A DNA stretch of 64,000 bases from Bacillota bacterium (lineage in GTDB: Bacteria; Bacillota; Bacilli; Paenibacillales; NBRC-103111), in NCBI GenBank assembly GCA_023388055.1, contig JAEWGW010000040.1, positions 124,001 to 188,000 of the forward strand, written 5' to 3'. The notes under the pieces were generated by a model, which had not been told where the DNA came from, ran no database searches, and was given only the letters and a program-made list of their open reading frames with translations. Below are positions 41,516 to 49,391 of this stretch, piece after piece. The translations under genes were made by a program, and so were the position numbers. How positions within the stretch are numbered: position 1 is the first letter of the stretch; the number at the start of each line of letters is the position of its first letter.

Positions 41516-42071
41516 GATAATCCTCCACAATAATGTCCAGCTTGCCTGTTTCCGAATCCATCACACAGCCATGCACAGGCACAGATTTGGGGAAAAGCGG
41601 ATGCCTGCGGATCATACGAACGCTGTGCATCACACCATCCTCTGCTTTGGCGAAGCCGCGCAGGAATTTTTCCATGCGGATGCCGGAATGCTCCAGGGTT
41701 TCGATAACCAGGGGATCGATTCCGAATTCCACGAACTTCTCCACGATACTCCCCGGGTCAATCTCCGTCATCCCGCAGCCGTGGTGGCCGATGACGATGA
41801 TTTCCCGCGCTCCCAATTCGTATACCGCCACCAGAATACTCCGCATGGCGCTCCCGAAGGGCTGGGTCAGGATAGCCCCGGCATTTTTGATAAACTTGGC
41901 ATCGCCGTTTTTGATCCCTAAGGCCTTGGGCAGCAGCTCCATCAGCCTCGTATCCATACAGGTCAGAATGGCCACCTTTTTGTCCGGGTACTTATCCGTC
42001 AAGTACGCCTCATACTGCTTCTCTTGGACAAACTGCCGGTTAAACTCTGCCATACCAGGCAAGATCGACAT
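41502..42071 (-). CDS. Beta-class carbonic anhydrase
   Basis: About 189 residues. Zinc ligands of beta carbonic anhydrases are visible: LTCMDTRL (Cys, with the Asp-Arg dyad) near residue 37 and IGHHGCGM (His and Cys) near residue 95. It interconverts carbon dioxide and bicarbonate in the cytoplasm. ATG at 42071 follows AAGGGTGAG; GTG at 42080 is the alternative. Overlaps the oxidoreductase gene, an unusual pairing. Confidence 0.9.
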   Translation of the reverse strand: MSILPGMAEFNRQFVQEKQYEAYLTDKYPDKKVAILTCMDTRLMELLPKALGIKNGDAKFIKNAGAILTQPFGSAMRSILVAVYELGAREIIVIGHHGCGMTEIDPGSIVEKFVEFGIDPLVIETLEHSGIRMEKFLRGFAKAEDGVMHSVRMIRRHPLFPKSVPVHGCVMDSETGKLDIIVEDYREQE

Positions 42072-42254
42072 GGTGCTCACCCTTTACATTTTTATTTTTC
42101 ATTTTCGCACTCCCGGATGCTCCTGTCCACTGCGGGACATATCACGGCCCGGACCTTTTCGAAAAAATGGATTCTTGCATACGTTACTTGTCCGTGTCCG
42201 TTCTCTTAGTAGCTTCATAGACTACAGTATCAAAGCAAGAAGGGAGGAAAACAC

Positions 42255-42533
42255 ATGGCCATTCAATTAGTATTCCCCTACAACCAAGCTGCCGGCGTTG
42301 GCCAAGGCTACTATGTGGCCCAGGATCCTCTGGGTACCAAGGGTGTCGTAACCGTAGCCAGCACAGCAGGTGCGGTCACCTTGGTCATTACCCGTTACAA
42401 TGCTCCCACCTTCCAATTTACCGTCCCCGCCGGTTCCACATTCTCTGTGAGCATTGGCAATGTGCAAACCATCGGCCTGCTGGCCCTGGGCGCACCGGTC
42501 ACAGGCACTCTGTATTATCTAATCGAGCCGTAA
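42255..42533 (+). CDS. Small Ena/DUF3992-like beta-sandwich protein
   Basis: 92 residues, almost all beta-strand, no Cys, no signal peptide. The segment KGVVTVASTAGAVTLVITR followed by FQFTVPAGSTFSVSIGNVQT resembles the jelly-roll core of endospore appendage (Ena, DUF3992) subunits, where the FTVPAG turn is conserved. The N-terminal Cys residues that cross-link typical Ena fibres are missing. ATG at 42255 follows AGAAGGGAGG. A sporulation-like CATACGTT at 42178-42185 could be a sigma-E -10 box, but no matching -35 is clear. Single gene with a strong terminator. Confidence 0.5.
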   Translation: MAIQLVFPYNQAAGVGQGYYVAQDPLGTKGVVTVASTAGAVTLVITRYNAPTFQFTVPAGSTFSVSIGNVQTIGLLALGAPVTGTLYYLIEP

Positions 42534-42552
42534 GCAATGCTCCAGGAAGCTC

Positions 42553-42592
42553 AAAGAACCACCACCCTCGGTAAGGAGGACGGTGGTTCTTT
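42553..42592. terminator. Bidirectional intrinsic terminator
   Basis: AAAGAACCACC (42553-42563) pairs with GGTGGTTCTTT (42582-42592); it serves the Ena-like gene and the convergent mazEF operon. Confidence 0.85.
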
Positions 42593-42615
42593 TCCATATA
42601 TAACGGCAGAATGAT

Positions 42616-42951
42616 TTATGCCAAAATCGACCGGACATTCCGCAAAACAGCCCCCAGAAATTCCGATTCAGCAGCTGCATGGCCGACAATCTTTACTTTC
42701 CTTTTTCGAACATCCAGACTTTTAAATTGATCTGTTAACACGACTCCCGTAAAAGGAAGCCCTACTGGGATCGGTACTTCAAACGGATAGTCTTTAACTT
42801 GGTTCGTAATCGGACAAACCACAGCAAATCCCGTCATTTCGTTAAACTCTGTGTCTGAGAGGACAATGGCCGGACGGCGGCCAGCCTGTTCCCGTCCAGC
42901 CTGGGGATCGAAATCAAGCCAAACCAAGTCGCCGCGCGCTGGTATACTCAA
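42616..42951 (-). CDS. mazF: MazF/PemK-family mRNA interferase toxin
   Basis: 111 residues with the full MazF/PemK pattern: RGDLVWLDFDPQAGREQAGR (about 6-25), RPAIVLSD, CPITNQVKDYPFEVPIP, and VLTDQFKSLDVRKR. It cleaves mRNA at short single-stranded sites when free of antitoxin. It starts at TTG 42951, overlapping the antitoxin stop by 4 bp (TTGA). Second gene of the pair. Confidence 0.9.
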   Translation of the reverse strand: MSIPARGDLVWLDFDPQAGREQAGRRPAIVLSDTEFNEMTGFAVVCPITNQVKDYPFEVPIPVGLPFTGVVLTDQFKSLDVRKRKVKIVGHAAAESEFLGAVLRNVRSILA

Positions 42952-43223
42952 ATAAGTTCGTCTCCTTCAATGCCCAAATCGATTTCTTCATGGCGGGGTG
43001 AATCGGCTTTAATCTGCGATAGGAGTGTTTTCAAATGGCTCCGCAATTCCTCACCTGACTCCTCCGGAGCTTGCAAGGGTCGAAGCAGGATATGGTTCTC
43101 TGGTGTAAGAACGATCTCCATTTCCATTCCCTCCTCGAGATTCATCCGCTTTAAAAACTGGTTTGGAATGCGAATCCCGCTGCTGTTGCCCCATCGGCTA
43201 AGGGTAACTGTCGTCATCAGCAT
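42948..43223 (-). CDS. mazE: MazE/AbrB-family antitoxin
   Basis: About 91 residues. The N-terminal 50 residues are a SpoVT/AbrB swapped-hairpin DNA-binding domain (TVTLSRWGNSSGIRIPNQFL). The acidic C-terminal tail (SPRHEEIDLGIEGDELI) should wrap the toxin. ATG at 43223 follows GAGGGGG; a second ATG lies two codons on. The operator at 43273-43293 fits autoregulation by the antitoxin-toxin complex. Confidence 0.88.
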   Translation of the reverse strand: MLMTTVTLSRWGNSSGIRIPNQFLKRMNLEEGMEMEIVLTPENHILLRPLQAPEESGEELRSHLKTLLSQIKADSPRHEEIDLGIEGDELI

Positions 43224-43272
43224 CCTGCCCCCTCTTGGTTTATACCCCAATTTTATCACAACCCTCCACCAT

Positions 43273-43293
43273 TGTATATCCATATGATATACA
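43273..43293. promoter_or_regulatory. mazEF operator
   Basis: TGTATATC-CATAT-GATATACA, 8-bp perfect arms. One arm contains the likely -35 (TATACA on the minus strand), spaced 17 bp from an extended -10 TGATAAAAT. A bound MazE would block the promoter. Confidence 0.7.
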
Positions 43294-43337
43294 TTATGCA
43301 GAAAGATTATACTTGTGCCACCTGCAGGCCAGCTCCA

Positions 43338-43958
43338 CTAAAACAACACTTCTTCCCCGACTGTATCCCCAGAGGTTCCTATAGCCACGACCCTATACCA
43401 TAGGGCCTGTTCTTTCCGGTTAGGCTGGGTGGCAAACCAATACCGCTTACCTGCATGGGCAACTATTCGGGCTTGGAATGATTGGTTTTGGTTATCCGTT
43501 ATTTGAATCCGGGCGATATCCGGGCTTAGTACTTCCCCCATAAGAATAGGTATCGCCTCCATTCCGGCCGATCCGGCAACAAAGCCCTCTCCCGTCTGCA
43601 TTCCCTTTTTATCTTGCGGTATAAAGTAGCTAACCCTGGACGTTCCTTGCTCCGCGATAAGCAATGCTCCTCCCGCATTTAATTCCATAGAAAAAATAAT
43701 AGGCTGGCCAGATTCCGCCTCCACGGTATAAACCCCTTTTAGTGTGTTGGGATATGACCTAGAGTTTATCGTGAAATAGAACACAAATAAACAAAGCAAC
43801 AGGCATGCCGTACCGTATGCTATGCCTCGTTTTCTTGGACTTCTTCCTTCGTACTCCAGGGAATGTGCTCCTTGTCTGATCCTTGTGGCCAATTCATCAT
43901 TGAAAGAAGCACTAATTAATGGCTTCTCTTGCAGCGCATCATACCAGTTTGGTCTCAT
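43338..43958 (-). CDS. Membrane protein, probable anti-sigma factor
   Basis: About 206 residues with one transmembrane helix (AYGTACLLLCLFVFYFTI, about residues 46-63), a short cytoplasmic N-terminal part and a 140-residue outer domain rich in beta-strand. No clear zinc-binding HxxxCxxC motif, so it is not a classical ZAS anti-sigma. Position supports the role: ATG at 43958 follows GGAAGTGGAG and overlaps the sigma gene by 20 bp. Such proteins hold the sigma factor at the membrane until an envelope signal arrives. Confidence 0.6.
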   Translation of the reverse strand: MRPNWYDALQEKPLISASFNDELATRIRQGAHSLEYEGRSPRKRGIAYGTACLLLCLFVFYFTINSRSYPNTLKGVYTVEAESGQPIIFSMELNAGGALLIAEQGTSRVSYFIPQDKKGMQTGEGFVAGSAGMEAIPILMGEVLSPDIARIQITDNQNQSFQARIVAHAGKRYWFATQPNRKEQALWYRVVAIGTSGDTVGEEVLF

Positions 43959-44499
43959 TGACTCCACTTCCATCCACCCCCTCCAAGGATTTCGTGATCA
44001 TTCTGCGGGCTGTAAATAGTCTAGATTTCACCGTACCCTCTGGAATTTGCAGGACGTTCGCAATCTCTTGAATGGATAATTGATACTTGGCATGAAGCAC
44101 CAGTGTCTCTCTAAGCTTGGTGGGCAATGCGAATACCTGCCGCCACACCTCATTAGTCGCTTCCTTCTCCAAAAAGGAATCCTCCGCGGAACGGCTGGTT
44201 TCCTTCGAACTTGCAAGACCGAATAGAAACACCTTGCGGATAAAGGCGGATTTCATATAGTTATAGCTGATATTGCGGGTGATCCGGAGCAGCCAGGTTT
44301 TCACGGAGGCTTCACCTCTATAATCCTTAACATGGCGATAAGCCTGGATGAACGTATCTTGGGTAATGTCATCTGCAAGAACATGGTTTTTCGTCAGAAA
44401 AAACGAGAAATTCCACACGTCCTGACCGTAATCCCGCATTAACTCCTCCAGCATGCTTTGATCCATTTTTTCGATAACCCTTAAATGGTCATGGCTCAA
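43939..44499 (-). CDS. ECF RNA polymerase sigma factor
   Basis: About 186 residues. Sigma region 2 spans residues 15-80 (LADDITQDTFIQAYRHVKDY, SVKTWLLRITRNISYNYMKS) and region 4 spans 120-175 (LPTKLRETLVLHAKYQLSIQ, IPEGTVKSRLFTARRMI). It directs polymerase to envelope-stress-type promoters. TTG at 44499 follows GGAGGTGA and fits the short leader predicted from the ECF-type promoter at 44521-44546. Longer and shorter starts (44514, 44466) are less likely. Operon with the membrane protein downstream. Confidence 0.9.
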   Translation of the reverse strand: MSHDHLRVIEKMDQSMLEELMRDYGQDVWNFSFFLTKNHVLADDITQDTFIQAYRHVKDYRGEASVKTWLLRITRNISYNYMKSAFIRKVFLFGLASSKETSRSAEDSFLEKEATNEVWRQVFALPTKLRETLVLHAKYQLSIQEIANVLQIPEGTVKSRLFTARRMITKSLEGVDGSGVNETKLV

Positions 44500-44520
44500 A
44501 CGCTTCACCTCCACCCAATT

Positions 44521-44546
44521 GACAATTCATCCCGGCATGAGGTTCA
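44521..44546 (-). promoter_or_regulatory. ECF-type promoter of the sigma operon
   Basis: On the minus strand TGAACC (44546-44541), 16-bp spacer, TGTC (44524-44521), about 20 bp before the TTG start. This matches the AAC-containing -35 and CGTC/TGTC -10 of ECF sigma factors and suggests positive autoregulation. Confidence 0.55.
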
Positions 44547-44558
44547 TTCTGCAAAAAT

Positions 44559-44605
44559 AAAAAAAGCTGGACGGAAAAACGTCATGTTCTCCATCCAACT
44601 TTTTT
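44559..44605. terminator. Terminator after the Imm47-like gene
   Basis: AAAAAAAGCTGGACGG pairs imperfectly with CCATCCAACTTTTTT. On the minus strand it follows the Imm47-like gene and precedes the ECF promoter, isolating the sigma operon. Confidence 0.7.
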
Positions 44606-44628
44606 GTGCGAATCCCTCTGTTTACGCT

Positions 44629-45426
44629 CTAGACTATGGGATGCCCATAAAAATATTTCACACCGGCCTCCCAATCCATCTCAGAAAGTGCCTGAACATA
44701 ATGGTACACCCCATCAAGCAGCCTGTCGTCCACAACGGTGTTATATTCAATGGGGCATAGAATGCCGCTCCAGACTGACAGCAAGGAAGGAATGAGATGG
44801 GTTCCTAACGGAGCTTGTTCATGCCGCGACACAGCTGACTTCTCAATCAGCTTCTTGGCCAGCGGTGCCGGAAATACAGGGGTGGAATAATAATAATACT
44901 GGTCCACATCCACCTTCTTCATTAGATCCAGATAGAACTGTCCAATCTCATCTACAGCCGCATCCTCATCCAGCTCGTCGGAATAATTCAGGAATATATC
45001 CAATGAGTTTCGAATGGTCTCCTCTACATTCGTATCCTCCCATTCGTCGAGCATAGCCAACAGATACGGAACGGCCTCATAGGATAACGTATGGACGGCA
45101 GATGAAGCAAAGGTATCGGCATTTTGTTCGGATAAATCGGAAAGGAAAGCCAGGTTTTCTACTTTCAACAGATCCTGATGGGAGGCGACCAAACAAAATA
45201 AGCGTATGTATGCATTCATCATATTTTCGTTTTTAGTCGAATTCATCCGTTGAATTAACAAATCCTTAGCAGCAAAGTCACCCAATTTGAACAATTCCGT
45301 GATGATCTGGGCAGTATCCGTTTCTGTCGACGCTTCTGCAAGAGCAGCCCTTAATGATGCAATGTCACCACTGGGATCACATTTTCCATACCAATTTCCT
45401 TTTTCTAATAAGTTAACCGCATTCAT
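44629..45426 (-). CDS. Imm47-like immunity-family protein (tentative)
   Basis: 265 residues, cytoplasmic, acidic and helical with HEAT-like repeats (LTYE/LSYEAVPYLLAMLDEWEDTNVEE pattern). The second half (DQYYYYSTPVFPAPLAKKLI, LIPSLLSVWSGILCPIEYN, ending WEAGVKYFYG) resembles, from memory, the Imm47 immunity family of polymorphic toxin systems. No toxin gene is adjacent, so it would be an orphan. ATG at 45426; followed by its own terminator. Confidence 0.5.
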   Translation of the reverse strand: MNAVNLLEKGNWYGKCDPSGDIASLRAALAEASTETDTAQIITELFKLGDFAAKDLLIQRMNSTKNENMMNAYIRLFCLVASHQDLLKVENLAFLSDLSEQNADTFASSAVHTLSYEAVPYLLAMLDEWEDTNVEETIRNSLDIFLNYSDELDEDAAVDEIGQFYLDLMKKVDVDQYYYYSTPVFPAPLAKKLIEKSAVSRHEQAPLGTHLIPSLLSVWSGILCPIEYNTVVDDRLLDGVYHYVQALSEMDWEAGVKYFYGHPIV

Positions 45427-45460
45427 GTTTTAGCCTCCTAAGTTATGAAAGAGAAATATA

Positions 45461-45850
45461 CTATTTTACCGAATGCTGATGGTCGTAACAATATATTTTT
45501 CCCTGAAATCTGTGGGAGTTGGCTTTGCAGTAATTCCACACCTTCACACTAACCGCTCTGCCGCAGTGGGCACAGACATGCTCATCTACAGGGAAAAGTT
45601 CGGGTACATTATCGCCAACAGGTTTTATGGGGGCTGCCTTATTTGATAATTTGGCTTTAACCACAACGTAACCAACCCGAAGAATCAGTAATGCCCCAAG
45701 GCCAAACAAGGCATGATCCAGCTCCGGCACGCTAAAGGGTGATTTCATCACATTATTGCCTATAACCCATACAAATACCTTCAACATACACACTAACGCT
45801 ATTCCTTCCACCAATAACATGGAAATCGATAGTTTTTTTCTCCTGGACAT
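45461..45850 (-). CDS. Membrane protein with C-terminal zinc-binding segment
   Basis: About 129 residues. Two transmembrane helices (about 8-30 and 45-62) followed by a 50-residue cytoplasmic part with VCAHCGRAVSVKVWNYCK and IYCYDHQ, a CxxC...C...CxxH zinc-ribbon-like pattern. ATG at 45850 follows AAGGGAGAGG, 13 bp after the Mrr-type gene, so the two are probably one operon. No known family recognised. Confidence 0.6.
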   Translation of the reverse strand: MSRRKKLSISMLLVEGIALVCMLKVFVWVIGNNVMKSPFSVPELDHALFGLGALLILRVGYVVVKAKLSNKAAPIKPVGDNVPELFPVDEHVCAHCGRAVSVKVWNYCKANSHRFQGKIYCYDHQHSVK

Positions 45851-45863
45851 GGCCTCTCCCTTC

Positions 45864-46724
45864 TCACATCGATTTGGTATGCCGGCAGGCGGGGAAAGTG
45901 GTGCAGCCATAGAACTCCTCGCCGGTTTTGGTTTTACGTTTAATCATCACGGCTCCACACTTGCAGGTAACGGAACTTGTCACTGCTACTTCTTTGCGCG
46001 TTGAAGAAAGCTCCTTTTTGACGGAAGTCATCTCCCGATTCTTACCTGACGCCTTCTTTCCCGGTTGCCACTTTCCCCATGACCGCAGTTTTTGTTCCAG
46101 CAGAGCACCGTGCCAATAATCCACTTTAAATTGCTCGGCTTCCTTTTTGGCAGGTCCGGTTAGGTCGGATGTGGTCACAAGGAGGGTCAGAATACAATCA
46201 TGGTTCCGTTTGGCTGCAACCAATTCCCTTACCATTTGCACAGGGACCAAATGGTGATCCGCATAACATTTGGCCTGAACTGCTGTTTTCTCCCCCCGTC
46301 TATCTCGTATGACCAGGTCCACTCCGCCATCATTCCCGCCGATTCCTACTTCATTAACCTCGTAGCCTTGATCCCGGAAATATAAAGCCAACAATCGCTC
46401 AAACTCCGCCCAAGACATTTCATGAAAGGCACTGCCCAGAATTTCTGCATCCGTTCTACAACCCTTGGAAACATGTATGGAGGTGGAGGAATGGGGGTTG
46501 ACTGAAGCAGTTCTTGAAGCTCTGCCACGTTTCTTCTTTTCTTCTCTGCGTTTTTGAGTCCACATGCTCCCCATCATTTCTGCGAATATAAGTCCTCCGA
46601 AAAACACTCCTACAGCGGCGCCCCAATGGGCTCCGATATAAAATAATCCTACTGCAAGTAGGACTATTATAGCCCTCAGTAAATTGGCAAGCTGTCTTCC
46701 TTCCGCATGATAGGTTCTGGCCAT
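45864..46724 (-). CDS. Mrr-type restriction endonuclease-fold membrane protein with zinc finger
   Basis: About 286 residues. Two N-terminal transmembrane helices (about 18-55) and a basic linker precede an Mrr-type nuclease domain (about 100-200): FERLLALYFRDQGYEVNEVG, then GGVDLVIRDRRGEKTAVQAKCY, with the D...QxK catalytic pattern intact. The C-terminus is a topoisomerase-type zinc finger (CKCGAVMIKRKTKTGEEFYG, then C and H). Proteins of this layout are thought to attack modified or foreign DNA at the membrane. ATG at 46724 follows AGGAGG. Confidence 0.82.
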   Translation of the reverse strand: MARTYHAEGRQLANLLRAIIVLLAVGLFYIGAHWGAAVGVFFGGLIFAEMMGSMWTQKRREEKKKRGRASRTASVNPHSSTSIHVSKGCRTDAEILGSAFHEMSWAEFERLLALYFRDQGYEVNEVGIGGNDGGVDLVIRDRRGEKTAVQAKCYADHHLVPVQMVRELVAAKRNHDCILTLLVTTSDLTGPAKKEAEQFKVDYWHGALLEQKLRSWGKWQPGKKASGKNREMTSVKKELSSTRKEVAVTSSVTCKCGAVMIKRKTKTGEEFYGCTTFPACRHTKSM

Positions 46725-47035
46725 CTGTGCCTCCTGTTTTATTCCAAAGTTTATCAAGTCACCACGAAATCATGGCGTTATCATTGATTTTAGTCTGGCA
46801 AAAATTTATATAGTCAATAAAAATTGTAATGCCTAGCAATAAGTTTCTGTCGAATCTTAGTATAAACGATCCAGACATTTTTGTGGAGATATTTGTTAAT
46901 CTTCAGTCACACAGCTGGGATTTGAGTGTATATATTTCCTTATCAAGAATTACGTATATACGTACCAAGCGGATAAAGTAAATGTGATATCCTCATTAGG
47001 AAGAATGGTTGGATTTATAATAGAGGGTGACAACC
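46725..47035. other. AT-rich intergenic region
   Basis: 311 bp between divergent genes. A perfect 14-bp palindrome TACGTATATACGTA lies at 46951-46964. TTGACT near 46818 on the minus strand with TAAAAT 19 bp on is a weak promoter candidate for the Mrr-type gene. Nothing else stands out. Confidence 0.35.
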
Positions 47036-47305
47036 TTGGCCGAATTGCTAGAGACTTACAATGGAATGATCGAAGAGGAAGACGAACTTTACATGGGGAT
47101 TCATGTCTGTGAGGAATGCACCGACCACCTTCTGGACCTGATCTCGGAAAAGGCGGAAGTCATTCATATGCCAACAGCCGAGGTTATCCTTTCCGCGGTT
47201 CAGGTGATCATGAGGGATTTGCAGACAGAACTGCTGCACTTGCGGATTGAAAAGAGCATGTTGACGCGGGAGATCAGCAGGCTGAGAAAAAGTACTAAAT
47301 GCTGA
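47036..47305 (+). CDS. Small acidic hypothetical protein
   Basis: About 89 residues: an acidic N-terminal half with one CEEC motif (IHVCEECTDHLLDLI) and a C-terminal helical, coiled-coil-like half (LQTELLHLRIEKSMLTREIS). No family recognised. TTG at 47036 follows GAGGGTGA with a 5-bp spacer; GTG at 47027 overlaps that SD. Followed by a terminator. The coiled coil suggests it binds a partner protein. Confidence 0.5.
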   Translation: MAELLETYNGMIEEEDELYMGIHVCEECTDHLLDLISEKAEVIHMPTAEVILSAVQVIMRDLQTELLHLRIEKSMLTREISRLRKSTKC

Positions 47306-47360
47306 GGCTTTAAATTTAATTTTTTCTTTGGGACTAAGATTCAATTCTGCAATATTGTTG

Positions 47361-47399
47361 AAAAAGACCTCTAACCGAAATGTAGGTTGGAGGTCTTTT
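47361..47399. terminator. Bidirectional intrinsic terminator
   Basis: AAAAAGACCTCTAACC pairs with GGTTGGAGGTCTTTT, between the small acidic gene and the convergent NTPase gene. Confidence 0.85.
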
Positions 47400-47446
47400 C
47401 TTCCAATTAGATATAGTTTCCGGGTTAATGATTGTATGAAAGGTCC

Positions 47447-48982
47447 CTAAGAGGAGGTTTCTGTCAGACTTAAAACTTTTGTTAAGCCATAGTGAATTTT
47501 ATAACTCATAGACTCTGAGAAACCCTGTGAAGGATAAACTGACTTATATCTCCAAATCGAACCTACTTTAACTCCAATAATTGATGTATCAAATAAAAAT
47601 TGTAGGATTGACCTTATCCTTGCAGGCTCCAACTTGCCAAATGTTTGTTGTAATTGATTGGTTAATTCCACCTTTGTAATAACTGATTTTCCAATATTAG
47701 TTAGAGCGTCGAGATATGTTTTTATTTCTGGCAATTGAGTTTCCCATTCATCCTTTATTTCTTCTTTCAACCATTCACTATAAGCGGCTTCCGCTGTGTA
47801 TATAATGTCAGCATAAAGATGATCAGTATTACTAATTTTAGTAAATTCTTCAGAATCTGGGTCTTCAGATTCGAGTCCATCTTTCTCATCTTTCATCGCT
47901 TCAATTATTGTGCTGTAGAATGATATAACATCCCTTGGTCTCATAAAAGTGCTTCTTGTAATATAATTGACGGGAGTTGTTCGGCTTCTAACTTCTTTGC
48001 GGTCAAAAAGTGAATTTAGATCACTGATTTCAGCCTGGCCTGCTTTACGAGCAAAGTAATTAATTCGTATCAGCATTAATTTCTGTAAGGACTCTCGATC
48101 CCATTTAAGGATAGATCCACTATCTTTTCTATGCTTATTCTTGTCGTTTAGTTCAAGTGTTTCAAAAATGTCTTCTCTTAAAAAAGCAATAGGCCTAATT
48201 TTTCCTGAAAATTTTTGATTAATATAGTCTGATGCTAAAATTAAACCTGTGTTGATATGTTTACATGTATCAAAAGAAGATGTATCCCATGCTTCATCTA
48301 ATCTATCAAAAAGAACAAATACTTTCTTTTCCCTTATCCCATTAAGCAGTAATCTTTCAAGTTGATCGGTAAGATTATTAATGTTACTTGATAAAATATT
48401 TTTAAGTGTACTATTATCACGAATGTCCTCAAATGAGATTTCTCCCACATCAACCGATAAATCTGATAAATCTTGACCCAAATCCGCAGAAGGCAATTTA
48501 ATTTTGGAAAGTTTATATAATTTTTCTCCAAGCAGATCGATCCATGAGGGTACAGGTTTTGCAAAAATTTTTTCCAAAATTTTCGAGGCTATCGCAATTT
48601 CCTTTGGTATTGTTTCTCCTTTTTGTTCATAATGATATACAAGCCCTCTAATAGATTCGATTAGGATTACAAATCTCCATGAGTCTCGAAAGCTTATAGA
48701 ATTAGCCTTTTCTTCATGTTGAAGTAATGCATGAGCATTCCAACTATAGTTGGTTAATGAAAGAGATAGAACTATATCGTTATTTGAAAATATCTTTGAA
48801 GGTTTAGATGAAAGATGTAAAAAAACAGCCGTTTTACCTGCACCCTTCCGACCAAGCATTAAGTAAACATTAGGATTTTCTACTATTTGTTTTGATACTC
48901 CGGCATCATAAAAATAATTAGTTAATTCTTTGTCTCTTTCAGCTGCCACTTTCCCTACACTTATCCAGTCTAATATCGCCAT
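47447..48982 (-). CDS. P-loop NTPase, Sll1717-like
   Basis: 511 residues. Walker A is MLGRKGAGKTAVFLHL (about residues 41-56); Walker B is probably KKVFVLFDRLDEAWD (about 230), as in KAP/STAND-type NTPases. The order of motifs and the C-terminal winged-helix-like tail (IRSILQFLFDTSIIGVKVGS) fit the Sll1717-type ATPase group found in accessory regions, some with defence roles. Strongly AT-rich compared with neighbours, so probably acquired. ATG at 48982 follows AAAAAAGGAG. No partner effector gene is adjacent. Confidence 0.7.
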   Translation of the reverse strand: MAILDWISVGKVAAERDKELTNYFYDAGVSKQIVENPNVYLMLGRKGAGKTAVFLHLSSKPSKIFSNNDIVLSLSLTNYSWNAHALLQHEEKANSISFRDSWRFVILIESIRGLVYHYEQKGETIPKEIAIASKILEKIFAKPVPSWIDLLGEKLYKLSKIKLPSADLGQDLSDLSVDVGEISFEDIRDNSTLKNILSSNINNLTDQLERLLLNGIREKKVFVLFDRLDEAWDTSSFDTCKHINTGLILASDYINQKFSGKIRPIAFLREDIFETLELNDKNKHRKDSGSILKWDRESLQKLMLIRINYFARKAGQAEISDLNSLFDRKEVRSRTTPVNYITRSTFMRPRDVISFYSTIIEAMKDEKDGLESEDPDSEEFTKISNTDHLYADIIYTAEAAYSEWLKEEIKDEWETQLPEIKTYLDALTNIGKSVITKVELTNQLQQTFGKLEPARIRSILQFLFDTSIIGVKVGSIWRYKSVYPSQGFSESMSYKIHYGLTKVLSLTETSS

Positions 48983-49391
48983 TGAGGCACTCCTTTTTTA
49001 GAGGTTTACTTTAGAGCTGTTTCAACCATAAACAACAATGTTTTCTTAAAAATTCTTTTCCACATAAATACAATTATTTCATTAAAGTGTATATCTGTCT
49101 AATAGATAATTTGTGAAAAAATAATTCTGCTAATATAAGCTAAGGTAATTCCCATACTTTGTAGACGATAAAAAAACAAGTTTTGCTACAGCAGATTTAC
49201 TATAAAGTTCAGCATGTATAAGTACTTCTCGAAATTAAACTATCTGTGAAGCAGACTAGTTCGTTTTATCCTCCTAATCTTACAAAAATTAAAATCAATT
49301 ATGTTTTGTCACCATGACCATACCATCCGGAAATTCTTTAGGCTACATGTCTGAGCTTTACACGAAATGAAATACATCGTCTATAACTGTT
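48983..49391. other. AT-rich 409-bp gap
   Basis: No frame with a ribosome binding site, no strong hairpin with a T-tract and no convincing promoter. It separates the NTPase and Fic genes, which are on the same strand. Confidence 0.4.
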
